The position numbers were made by a program, and so were the translations under genes. Of a DNA stretch of 40,750 nt, positions 1 to 9,278 are shown piece after piece. The stretch lies in NCBI GenBank assembly GCA_905235795.1, contig CAJOMS010000003.1, positions 1-40,750 on the forward strand, written 5' to 3'. Every line of letters starts with the position of its first letter. The first letter of the stretch is position 1. The DNA comes from an uncultured Clostridia bacterium (GTDB taxonomy: Bacteria > Bacillota > Clostridia > Christensenellales > Borkfalkiaceae). The notes beneath the pieces were generated by a model. That model saw only the letters and a list, made by a program, of their open reading frames with translations, made no database searches and was not told where the DNA came from.

Positions 1-115
1 ATGCGCAGGCATTTTTATTCACGTTTGAAATTTTTAAACGGGGCGTAGTAGATCTCCACTACACGAGCATTTTTGAAGGCATTTGATAGGTATATTTTAA
101 CGAGGCATCTGAGCC

Positions 116-1156
116 TTGATGACCGAAGTTGCCGATGACAGAATCTTCCGTAAGGACGAGCTTGACCGAAACGAAAAGGAAAATTATGAGGCTGATGATT
201 TGATTGCCGGCGGCAACCTTAAATTTATCTCATCAATAGCAAAAGTGCCCGAAAACGCGGATTATCTCGCAAATAATCTTTCAGCCGAGGGTAAGACGCC
301 AATGTTTTTCAGCCGCGGCGGCGAGGTGATAGGCGTAATAGCCGTTGCCGATAAAATAAAAAAGGACGGTGCCATTGCGGTAGAAGAATTGAAAAATATG
401 GGCATAAAAACTATAATGCTGACCGGCGACAATGCGCGCACCGCAAACGCCGTGGCGTTAAGCGCTGGCATTGATACGGTTATTGCAGACGTATTGCCAA
501 ACGAAAAAGAAAAGGTGATAAATGATTTAAAAAAGGAAGGGAAGGTAATAATGGTTGGAGACGGAATCAACGACGCCCCCGCCCTTACCTCGGCAGACGT
601 GGGTATTGCAATCGGCGCGGGCACCGATATAGCCATTGACGCCGCAGACGTAGTGCTTATGAAAAGCAATTTGACCGATCTCCCCGCCGCGATTATGTTG
701 AGCCGCTCTACTTTAAGAATCATAAAACAAAACCTGTTTTGGGCGTTTATATATAACGTTTTAGGTATACCTTTGGCGGCAGGAGCGTTTATTTCGGCGT
801 TGGGTTGGGCGATGGATCCCATGTACGGAGCCGCCGCGATGAGTTTATCTTCGTTTTTCGTGGTAATGAACGCCCTTCGCTTGAATTTAACGAATATTTA
901 CGGCAAAGCAGATAAACCTAAAAAAACAAAAAAGGAGAATAAAAGTATGGGAAAAACCATTTATATCGAAGGAATGATGTGCGCACATTGTGAAGCGCGC
1001 GTTAAAAAGGCGCTTGAAGGTGTAAGCGGCGTTGCTTCCGCAACCGTCAGCCACGAAAAAGGTACCGCCGTGGTAGCGCTTTCCTCTCCCGTGGAAAATT
1101 CCGCCTTAAAAGCCGCTGTGGAAGCGCAGGATTACACCGTGACAAATATTAAGTAA
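116..1156 (+). CDS. copA: Copper-type P1B ATPase, C-terminal portion only (ATP-hinge domain, last TM helices, C-terminal HMA domain); 5'-truncated
   Basis: Motifs MLTGDN and MVGDGINDAPAL, TM pair FWAFIYNVLGIPLAAG, and C-terminal HMA motif GMMCAHCEARVKKAL. DKTGT and the upstream TM helices are absent. The first ~32 residues (MMTEVADD...EADDLIA) do not look like CopA. Confidence 0.85.
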   Translation: MMTEVADDRIFRKDELDRNEKENYEADDLIAGGNLKFISSIAKVPENADYLANNLSAEGKTPMFFSRGGEVIGVIAVADKIKKDGAIAVEELKNMGIKTIMLTGDNARTANAVALSAGIDTVIADVLPNEKEKVINDLKKEGKVIMVGDGINDAPALTSADVGIAIGAGTDIAIDAADVVLMKSNLTDLPAAIMLSRSTLRIIKQNLFWAFIYNVLGIPLAAGAFISALGWAMDPMYGAAAMSLSSFFVVMNALRLNLTNIYGKADKPKKTKKENKSMGKTIYIEGMMCAHCEARVKKALEGVSGVASATVSHEKGTAVVALSSPVENSALKAAVEAQDYTVTNIK

Positions 1157-1224
1157 TTTAATTTTTTACGACTAAAATATTAAGAAATCTAATTTTTAAA
1201 TTATTAAAATTAAATAGAAAATTT

Positions 1225-1251
1225 AAGCCCTGCCGCTTCGCGGCAGGGCTT
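1225..1251. terminator. Stem-loop between convergent copA and lplA
   Basis: Perfect 12-bp arms AAGCCCTGCCGC / GCGGCAGGGCTT with a 3-nt loop. The minus-strand read continues into a U-rich run (AAATTTTCTATTTAATTTT). Confidence 0.75.
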
Positions 1252-1276
1252 GATCGTGCTTAAAAAGCGAACTTAT

Positions 1277-2257
1277 TTATTTAAAAAACAGTTCGGCAAT
1301 TTCTTCGGGCTTTGCTCCTATGATGAATTTTTCCACTCCGTTCAGTGCGGCAGTAAGCTCTTCCTTTTTATACAAAACGCCGTTTAATGCGTGATTTAGG
1401 GCACTTACCTCTTTCAAAGAAAAGAAGTCGCCCGTAAAAGAAACGTTTTGCAGGGCGCCGCCTTCGATATCGAAATTGACCTTAACAAGCCCGTAAGGGA
1501 ATTTTTCCTCGGCGGAGATTTTAGCTGTTGGCGACATGCCGATATTCCAAGCAAAGGTCGAGTATTTTTCCGTGCGGAGTTTTTCTATCTCGGCAATATC
1601 CTCAGCGGTAAACTCATACCTTTCGGCTTGGGCGGAAAAATAGTCCGCCAGCCCGTCGTAAAACTGCGTGGCGGTAAGCTCTTTTACAAGGTGATTTTTT
1701 ATATTGGTAACGCGCGCGCGCGCGGATTTTATGCCCTTGCTCTCTATCTTTAATTTGTGTGGCTTTAACGCTGAGGTCAAAACCGACATATCCGTATCGA
1801 AAAGCAACGTTCCGTGGTGCATAATGCGGTTTTTATACACGCATTGCGCATTGCCGGAGATCTTCATACCGTCGATAACTACGTCGTTTCTGCCGGAAAA
1901 TTCCGCATTTATTCCCAAAGTTTTTAGGTAACCGATTATTCCCTCGGTAAAGTACCTGTAATTATCCCTTTCGCCGTCGTACTCGGCAATTATGGTGTAG
2001 CACACGTTGTTTAAGTCGTGGTAAACCGCGCCTCCGCCCGTTTGTCTGCGCACCACTTTTATGCCGTGGCTTTCGGTGTAATCGAGGTTGACCTCTTCCG
2101 CGGTGTTTTGGTTTATGCCCACGATAACTGCGGGCGCGTTGATCCAAATGTAAATAAAATACCCGTCGGTACGGCGCAGAAGAAACTCCTCGCTGGCGAG
2201 ATTGAAATACGGATCGTTAGAAATTCCTTTAATAAAATAAACTTTATCTTTGTCCAT
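1277..2257 (-). CDS. lplA: Lipoate--protein ligase
   Basis: 326 aa; LplA motifs VVRRQTGGGAVYHDLNN and NDVVIDGMKISGNAQ. Confidence 0.93.
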   Translation of the reverse strand: MDKDKVYFIKGISNDPYFNLASEEFLLRRTDGYFIYIWINAPAVIVGINQNTAEEVNLDYTESHGIKVVRRQTGGGAVYHDLNNVCYTIIAEYDGERDNYRYFTEGIIGYLKTLGINAEFSGRNDVVIDGMKISGNAQCVYKNRIMHHGTLLFDTDMSVLTSALKPHKLKIESKGIKSARARVTNIKNHLVKELTATQFYDGLADYFSAQAERYEFTAEDIAEIEKLRTEKYSTFAWNIGMSPTAKISAEEKFPYGLVKVNFDIEGGALQNVSFTGDFFSLKEVSALNHALNGVLYKKEELTAALNGVEKFIIGAKPEEIAELFFK

Positions 2258-2355
2258 ATCGTTAAGTTAACGCGCGAAATACGCGACTTTTGTTTAAACG
2301 GCGATTGCCGCAGCGAACGTTATCGCCACGGCAATCGGTTTGATTTAAGGATTTT

Positions 2356-4819
2356 TTACACGCCCTTCTTAGCGCAGCGCATGATCTCGGCGTCGGAAGT
2401 GTTGGTTTCGGAAACGTAGCCGTCCAACTTCATGATCTTGTCGTTGATGTTGTCGAGAATCCAGCTTGCCTGCGGGAAGAATTCCGCGTCGAATTCATAC
2501 GGAGGAGTGATCCAGTTCTTCGCGCCTACTACTACGACGGGAGCGTCGAGGTAATCGAAGCAGAGTTCGGAAATCTGCCATATCGTTGAGGATGGTGCCG
2601 CGTGCACAAGCGTCGGAAGCGAGCAATATCTTGCCCGTCTTTTTAACGGATTCCACCACTTTTTCGTAATTGAACGGAACGATGGAGCGCGCGTCGATGA
2701 CCTCTGCCTCAACGCCGTATTTTTCGGAAAGAGTCTTTGCGGCGTCCATAGCGCGGTAAAGCGTTGCACCGATAGTGAGAATGGTTATATCGCTGCCTAC
2801 GCGTTTTACGTCGGGTTCGCCGATGGGTATCTCGTAATAGCCTTCGGGAACGCCGCCCTGATGGAATTCTTCGCCCTTGTCGTAAATTCTCTGGCTCTCA
2901 AAGAATACCACGGGGTCGGTGCCGTTCAAAGCCGAATTCATAAGGCCCTTAGCGTCGTAAGGCGTTACGGGGAATACAACCTTCAAACCGGGGATATGAG
3001 CGGGCAAAGCTACCCAGTCCTGAGAGTGTTGAGCGCCGTATTTGGAACCTACGGATACGCGCAACGTAACGGGCATTTTGAGTATGCCGCTCGACATAGC
3101 CTGCCATTTAGCGAGCTGGTTGAATATTTCATCGCCCGCACGGCCCATAAAGTCGGCGTACATAAGCTCTACGATGACTCTGCCTCCGCACAGGCCGTAA
3201 CCTACCGCAGAAGAAACTATAGCGGCCTCGGAAATAGGCGAATTGAACAATCTGTGATACGGCAACGCCTCGGTAAGTCCTCTGTAAACGGCAAACGCAC
3301 CGCCCCAATCGCGGACGTCCTCGCCGTAAGAAATAAGGGTTGCGTCTTTATAATATCTGTCTATAATTGCCTCGAAGATACCGTCGCGAATGTTGTACGC
3401 CTTGATCTTAGAAACGGGCTTGCCGTCCTGATCGAAAGCAAAACGGCTCTTGCCGGCAATCTGTTTAACTCTGGGGTTCTCCTCCATAGGCATCTTGACT
3501 TCGGGCGTTCTTTCGGGTGCGAAAGACTCGACCTTTCCGTTGGAGAACATAATATTTTCGATATAGTAAGGATCCTTTTTGAAGTCGTGATAGGGTGAAA
3601 GTTCGGGATCGGCAGCCATTTTGCATATCTTGAACATTCTCTCCTTAACTCCGTCGAGCAATTCGTCGAATTTGGCGTTCTTTTCTACCTTGGCGTCTAC
3701 GAGGCCTTTGCGGTAAGTGATGAGCGGATCGACCTGCTGCCATGCTTCCACTTCTTCCTTAGTTCTGTAAGACATGCTGTCTGACGGGGAGTGTCCGCCG
3801 AAACGGTAGGTAACGACGTCCAAAAGAACGGGGCCTTCGCCTTTAAGCAATATTTCCTTCTTCCTTTTCATTGCATCGATAACGGCAAGAGGATTAAATC
3901 CGTCTACCCTTTCAGCGTGCAATTGAGAAGGCGATACGCCCGCGCCGAGACGTGCGAGGAAGTCGTAAGCCATGGTTTCGCCGCGCGTTTGACCGCCCAT
4001 GCCGTAACCGTTGTTGAAGAAGTTGAAAAGTATCGGCAAGCCGCCCTTCTTTTCCCACAGTTGATTCATTTGGTCCATAGCAGCGAAGTTCATGGATTCG
4101 TAAACTACGCCGCAGCCGACGGCACCGTCGCCAACGTTAGAAATAACTATGCCGGGCTTATCGTTGCATTTTTTATAGAGCGCCGCGCCCATAGCTATAG
4201 GTGCGCTGCCGCCTACCAACGCGTTGTTCGGGTAAATACCGAACGGCAGGAAGAAGACGTGCATGGAACCGCCCATGCCGCGGTGGAAACCCGTTCTCCT
4301 TGCAAATATCTCTGCCAATGCTCCGTAGAGCAAAAAGTCGGTTGCAAGGTCTTTTACGTTGCCGGTCTTGTTGCCCGTTTCAACTGCGCGCAATACTTCG
4401 CCGCCCATAAATTCTTCCATTATCTTCATGAGTTCGTCGTCGGGAAGTTTGTGTATAGACGAAAGTCCACGGGCGAGCACTTCGCTGTGGCTGCGGTGCG
4501 AACCGAAGGTTATATCGTTTTTATCAAGGATAAACGCTTGACCTACGGCAGCTGCCTCTTGCCCCATGGAAAGGTGAGCCGGACCGGGATACGAATGTTT
4601 AAACCCGTTGTACTCGCCTTGTACTTTTATGGAATAAATCATGCTTTCGAACTCGCGCAGGGTGGCGATATCCGTAAACATGGTAACTAATTCTTCTTTC
4701 TTAAAATTCTTCTTTTCCTCGGTGATAGTTTTGTTGTACTGATTCACCGGAATATCTTCAAAATGAATCGTTCCGCTCTGTCTTATAAAATTCGGATCGA
4801 TGAATTGACTCTTTGGCAT
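2356..4819 (-). CDS. Thiamine-dependent 2-oxoacid (pyruvate/acetoin-type) dehydrogenase E1, fused alpha-beta subunits, with an apparent frameshift near the 3' end
   Basis: ORF 2495..4819 carries E1alpha (GDGAVGCGVVYE...NNGYGMGGQT) followed by E1beta (SYGEDVRDWGGAFAVYRGL, ISEAAIVSSAVGYG). The expected E1beta C-terminus (ISELCFDYLDAPVVVVGAKNWITPPYE...) lies in the overlapping frame of ORF 2356..2769. Confidence 0.9.
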
Positions 4820-4887
4820 TTTCTTTTCTCCTTAAAATTTAAATTTTTTTAATTAGTCCCGTAAAACGCGCGTTTTCGGGGAAAACG

Positions 4888-6270
4888 TCATTCGCTCCAA
4901 ACGGTTTCGCGAATGATCTCGCACACCGTGGGGTGCGGGAAAACAAGCTTCTTTATATTCTCGATATCGACTTCAAGATCGATAAGAGCGGACACGGCAA
5001 CGATATATTCGCTGGCGTAAGAGCCAATGATATGCGCGCCGATAAGCGTGTTGGTTTTAGTGTTTATTACGAGTTTGCAAATACCCGAAAGGTCGGTGTT
5101 TTCGGCAACGTATCTGCCCGAATACATCATGGAAAGTTTTTGCGTCTTTACGGCAAGTCCCTTTGCCTTTGCACTCTCTTCCGTTTCGCCTACGGAACCT
5201 ATTTCCGGCGTGGTATATACTACCGAAGGTATGACGTTGTAACGCATGTGGTCGTTCTTTCCGCACATTACGTTAACGGCAACTTCCGCCTCTCTGTAAG
5301 CGGTGTGCGCAAGCATTATCTTGCCGTTTACGTCGCCTACCGCGTAAACGTTTGCAACGTTGGTTTGCATGCGGTCGTCGGTAACTATTGCGCCACGCTC
5401 GGTATTTACGCCTATATTTTCCAGCCCGAAGCCTTGCGTTACAGCCCTTCTGCCTATGGAGCAAAGCACTTTATCCGCAACTACTTTTTCGGTCTTGCCG
5501 TTCTTTTCGTAAACGACGCCGTCGTTTTCCACGGCGGTAACTTTTGCGCCAAGGCGGAAATCCACGCCCTTCTTTTCAAGCGCCTTTTGAAGTATGCCGG
5601 ATATCTCCGCGTCGGTGGGGCCGGCGATCTTTTCCATCATTTCAACCACGGTAACTTTGCTGCCTACCGAGGAGAAGTAAGACGCCATTTCAAGACCTAT
5701 AACGCCGCCGCCTATTATGGCGAGCGTTTCGGGGATCTCCTTCAAATCGAGTATTTCTTTATTGGTCATAACGTAGCCGGCGGCAAGGTTTTCCCTCAAT
5801 CCCGTAATCGGCGGAACGACGGGCATAGAGCCGGTAGCAATTACGAGGCGTTCCGCAAGGTATTGCTCGCCCTTTGCCTCTACTATATAGCCGCCCTCGC
5901 CCTTGCCGACGATCTTCGCCTCTGCCTCGACCATAGTTACCTTGGCCTTTTTAAGCTGAGATTTTACACCGGAAACGAGCGTCTTAACTACGCCGTTCTT
6001 TCTCTCTACGACGAAAGCCTGATCTACGCCGTTGCCGACTTTAACGTCAACGCCGTAATCGGCGGAATGTTTTGCGTAATCGAGCACTTTTGCCGAATAC
6101 AAAAACGTTTTGGAAGGAACGCAGCCTTCGTTAAGGCAAACGCCGCCAAAGTGTTCCTTTTCTATTACCATGGTTTTGAAACCTGCGTTACCTGCGCGCT
6201 CGGCCGCAAGATATCCGCCCGGGCCGCCGCCTATAACTAATACTTCATATTTTTCCATATTCCACCTCAA
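4888..6270 (-). CDS. lpdA: Dihydrolipoyl dehydrogenase (E3)
   Basis: 460 aa; FAD-binding GGGPGGYLAAERAG, redox disulfide GGVCLNEGCVPSKT, C-terminal HPTVCEIIRE. Confidence 0.95.
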   Translation of the reverse strand: MRWNMEKYEVLVIGGGPGGYLAAERAGNAGFKTMVIEKEHFGGVCLNEGCVPSKTFLYSAKVLDYAKHSADYGVDVKVGNGVDQAFVVERKNGVVKTLVSGVKSQLKKAKVTMVEAEAKIVGKGEGGYIVEAKGEQYLAERLVIATGSMPVVPPITGLRENLAAGYVMTNKEILDLKEIPETLAIIGGGVIGLEMASYFSSVGSKVTVVEMMEKIAGPTDAEISGILQKALEKKGVDFRLGAKVTAVENDGVVYEKNGKTEKVVADKVLCSIGRRAVTQGFGLENIGVNTERGAIVTDDRMQTNVANVYAVGDVNGKIMLAHTAYREAEVAVNVMCGKNDHMRYNVIPSVVYTTPEIGSVGETEESAKAKGLAVKTQKLSMMYSGRYVAENTDLSGICKLVINTKTNTLIGAHIIGSYASEYIVAVSALIDLEVDIENIKKLVFPHPTVCEIIRETVWSE

Positions 6271-7916
6271 TTAAAAATTACGTTGTAACTGAAATTTTCA
6301 AGATACTCTTTCAATTCTTTAAGGAACTTAGACGCGGGCGCGCCGTCAAGAGCGCGGTGGTCGTAAGTGAGTGAAAGGTTCATTGCCTGATAGGGAACTA
6401 TTTCGCCGTTTGCGCCGAGTTTTATCTTCGTTTCAAGTCCGCATACGCCGAGTATACCCGTCTGCGGGGGATTGATAACGGGCGTAAAGCTCTCTATTCC
6501 GTAAACGCCTATATTTGAAACGGTAAACGAGCCGCCCGTCATCTGATCGGGCTTTAACGTACCGGCTTGCGCCTCTTTTGCGAGTTTTTTGGAATTTGTC
6601 GCTATTTCAGACAAAGTCATCGTATCTGCGCCGAACAGTACGGGCACGTACAACCCCTTGGGTGTATCTACCGCAACGCCTATATTTGCGGAGGAGAAAT
6701 ATCTCATCGTGTCGCCGTTTATAAGGTTTGCGTTGAGCGCCTTGTGATTTTTGATCACCCTCGATACGGCGTAGATGATTATATCGTTAAAAGTGATGTT
6801 GGGCAAGCCGAGTTTTTCGGCGTTTGCCTTGATAAACGAACGCAGCGCTATAATATTCGTGCAATCGAAGGAGATATTGTGCGTAAGTTGCGCCATCGTC
6901 GAAAGGCTGGTAACCATATTTCTCGCGATTACCTTTCTCAAATTCGACATCTTCTCCTCGGTATAAGCATGAACGTCTACCGTCGCCGCAGGTGCCGCGG
7001 ATGCCGTGGGTTGTGCTGCGGGTGCCTGTTCCGCTTGAGCGGCAGGGGCTTTTACTCCGTTTGCGGCGGCAAAGCGAACGTCTTTTTCCACTATTCTGCC
7101 CTTAGGCCCCGTGGGAGCGCACGCAGAGAGGTCAACGCCCATTTTGGACGCGAGCGCCTTTGCTCTGGGAGAAGCGAATATCCTTCCTCCGTCGGTTGCG
7201 GGCGCGGCGGTGGAAGCGGGTGCAGATGATGCCATCGGCGCGGTTTGAGCTGCAGCGGGCGTTTCCTGCGCGGGCTGTGCGGCAGCGGGTTGAGCCGAGC
7301 CGGGAGCAAAACACGAAACGTCGTCGCCCTTGCTGCCTACGGCGCATACAGGCACCAAAACGGCTACCTCGTCGCCCTCGTTATAAAATTCAGCAAGAAC
7401 TTCGCCCTCTACCTCGCTTTCCTGATCGAAAGCGGCTTTATCCGTTTCATAGCTGAAAAGCACTTCGCCGACGGCAATATGCTCGCCGACTTTTTTGTGC
7501 CACTTGGTAAGTATGCATTGTTCTACCGTGATGCCCTGTTTAGGCATAAGCACGGGTTTTGCGTTAGTTTCAACGGCTTTTGCCGCGGGTGCGGCAGCCT
7601 GCGCCGTCTGTGCGGGAGCGGCCGTTTGCTCAGTTGCGGGAGCGGCAGTGCCCCCCGTAAATTCAGAAATATCCTCACCCTTGTTGCCTATAACGCAAAC
7701 GGGCACGAGAACGGCAACTTCAGCGCCTTCCTCGTATAACTGTGCGAGCACTTCGCCCTCGGCCTCGCTTTCCTGGTCGAATGCGGATTTATCCGTTTCG
7801 TAACTGAAAAGCACTTCGCCTACGGCAACGTGTTCGCCGACTTTTTTGTGCCATTTCGTGAGTATGCATTGTTCTACGGTAATACCCTGTTTTGGCATAA
7901 GTATCGGTTTAGCCAT
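6267..7916 (-). CDS. Dihydrolipoamide acyltransferase (E2) with two N-terminal lipoyl domains
   Basis: 549 aa; two lipoyl domains (ETDKSAFD, ETDKAAFD), Ala/Pro-rich linkers, E3-binding domain (ASPRAKALASKMGVDLSACAPTGPKGRIVEKDV), catalytic DHRALDGAPA. Start overlaps the lpdA end by 4 bp. Confidence 0.94.
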   Translation of the reverse strand: MAKPILMPKQGITVEQCILTKWHKKVGEHVAVGEVLFSYETDKSAFDQESEAEGEVLAQLYEEGAEVAVLVPVCVIGNKGEDISEFTGGTAAPATEQTAAPAQTAQAAAPAAKAVETNAKPVLMPKQGITVEQCILTKWHKKVGEHIAVGEVLFSYETDKAAFDQESEVEGEVLAEFYNEGDEVAVLVPVCAVGSKGDDVSCFAPGSAQPAAAQPAQETPAAAQTAPMASSAPASTAAPATDGGRIFASPRAKALASKMGVDLSACAPTGPKGRIVEKDVRFAAANGVKAPAAQAEQAPAAQPTASAAPAATVDVHAYTEEKMSNLRKVIARNMVTSLSTMAQLTHNISFDCTNIIALRSFIKANAEKLGLPNITFNDIIIYAVSRVIKNHKALNANLINGDTMRYFSSANIGVAVDTPKGLYVPVLFGADTMTLSEIATNSKKLAKEAQAGTLKPDQMTGGSFTVSNIGVYGIESFTPVINPPQTGILGVCGLETKIKLGANGEIVPYQAMNLSLTYDHRALDGAPASKFLKELKEYLENFSYNVIFN

Positions 7917-7960
7917 ATTTGTAACGTTTACCTCCGTTTAGTTTTTTAATTTAGCATTTA

Positions 7961-9223
7961 TTATATGGATTTGGCGTTGGCGAGCAGATATTTTTCCGCC
8001 TCGTCGTTCCAAAGTCCGTTGTGTCTTGCGCAAATTTCGGCAAGCGCCTTGAAGAGCGGATCCGTCTTGCCTTTTTCTTCAAAATCTTCTATCGCGGTCA
8101 TCGGCAAAGATATGTTGGTATAAACGAGTTTTTTCGCGCCCTTGATATTGGGCAGGTTCATTATCGTATCGATAACGCTGTCCAACCCGCCAACGTGCGA
8201 GATCATGATGGAAGGGTTGATTCTGCCTGCCGCAGAAAGAGCGAGAGCCTCTCTCATATCGTCCGTATTGCCGCCCGAAGTACCTGTTACTCTGTGGAAG
8301 GAATAGTGTACGTCGTAGAAGTTGAACTTAGCCGAAAAATCGGATTTAAGCGGGCCTGCAAAGAAGTTGAGGCAGCCGCCGTTACCCAAAAGTTGGTCGC
8401 CCTGTTCTACGAGGAAGGAAACGGGCGCGTAGACGAACACGTCGTCGAAACCGTTTCCGCCGTTAAGGTTCTTCATATACGCTACGGGATCTTCGACCGC
8501 AGAGGTGTTTACGTAAACGAGTTTAACACCGTTTTTGGCGGCGTCTTCCACGGTGAGAAGTTCCGCGGCTCTTTTAAGCCTTGCGTCATCTATATCCGTA
8601 ACAACCATAAGCGAAGGCTTTCTGTCGCAATGAATGCCGTAATCGACGCATTCAAGTCCCATGGGGCCGGCACCTGCGAGAATGGCTACGGCTCCGCCCT
8701 CTTTTATGCCCATAATATGCGTGTGATTGCTGTAATCGCTGTGATAATTTTCGTGATATCCCGCGATTATGCATGATACGGGTTCAGAAAGCGACGCTTT
8801 ATAGTAGCAATCGGACTCGTACGGGAGAAGGCAGTTACATTCCATAACCTCGTTGGGAATAATGATCTTCGTAGCGTCGCCGCCGATATACTTATACGAA
8901 TATCCGGGAGCGTCTGCGGAGCCCTTGTAATTCAATGCGGGCTGTATGGAATATTTTTGACCGGGCTTGAATTTATCTTGCCATTTTTTGCCTACCTGCA
9001 AAATCTCTCCGCAAAATTCATGCCCCACGATAACCGGATTTTCGGCAATATCTTCGGGCACGCGCTTGTGTGCGGAGCCTTGTTCCATAGCTTTGTAAGT
9101 GGACATACATACGCTGTCAGACACGACAGACGCCAATATCTCGTCGTCCTTTAATTCGGGAAGTTCAAATTCTTCTAATCTCAGATCTTCCTTCCCGTAA
9201 AGTCTTACGGCTTTAGTTTTCAT
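7961..9223 (-). CDS. Zinc-binding alcohol dehydrogenase-family protein, L-sorbose-1-phosphate reductase-like
   Basis: 420 aa; medium-chain dehydrogenase fold with GHEFCGEILQVG and Rossmann AILAGAGPMGLECVDYGIH. Subfamily assigned from overall pattern. Confidence 0.75.
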   Translation of the reverse strand: MKTKAVRLYGKEDLRLEEFELPELKDDEILASVVSDSVCMSTYKAMEQGSAHKRVPEDIAENPVIVGHEFCGEILQVGKKWQDKFKPGQKYSIQPALNYKGSADAPGYSYKYIGGDATKIIIPNEVMECNCLLPYESDCYYKASLSEPVSCIIAGYHENYHSDYSNHTHIMGIKEGGAVAILAGAGPMGLECVDYGIHCDRKPSLMVVTDIDDARLKRAAELLTVEDAAKNGVKLVYVNTSAVEDPVAYMKNLNGGNGFDDVFVYAPVSFLVEQGDQLLGNGGCLNFFAGPLKSDFSAKFNFYDVHYSFHRVTGTSGGNTDDMREALALSAAGRINPSIMISHVGGLDSVIDTIMNLPNIKGAKKLVYTNISLPMTAIEDFEEKGKTDPLFKALAEICARHNGLWNDEAEKYLLANAKSI

Positions 9224-9278
9224 ACTTTTACCTCCGTTATAACGTAGTGGATATCAACCACTCAAATTTTTAAATTTA

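Noticed and set aside
2861-3598. 245-aa plus-strand ORF antisense to E1beta
   Set aside because: Shadow ORF over highly conserved E1 sequence.
3791-4690. 299-aa plus-strand ORF antisense to E1alpha
   Set aside because: Shadow of the E1 frame; no motif or RBS-supported start.
4933-6240. 435-aa plus-strand ORF antisense to lpdA
   Set aside because: Lies almost wholly opposite a clear lpdA frame; aromatic/Arg/His-rich composition is typical of a shadow frame of a biased coding sequence.
8021-8776. 251-aa plus-strand ORF antisense to the Zn-dehydrogenase gene
   Set aside because: Shadow ORF; the minus frame carries the recognisable dehydrogenase motifs.
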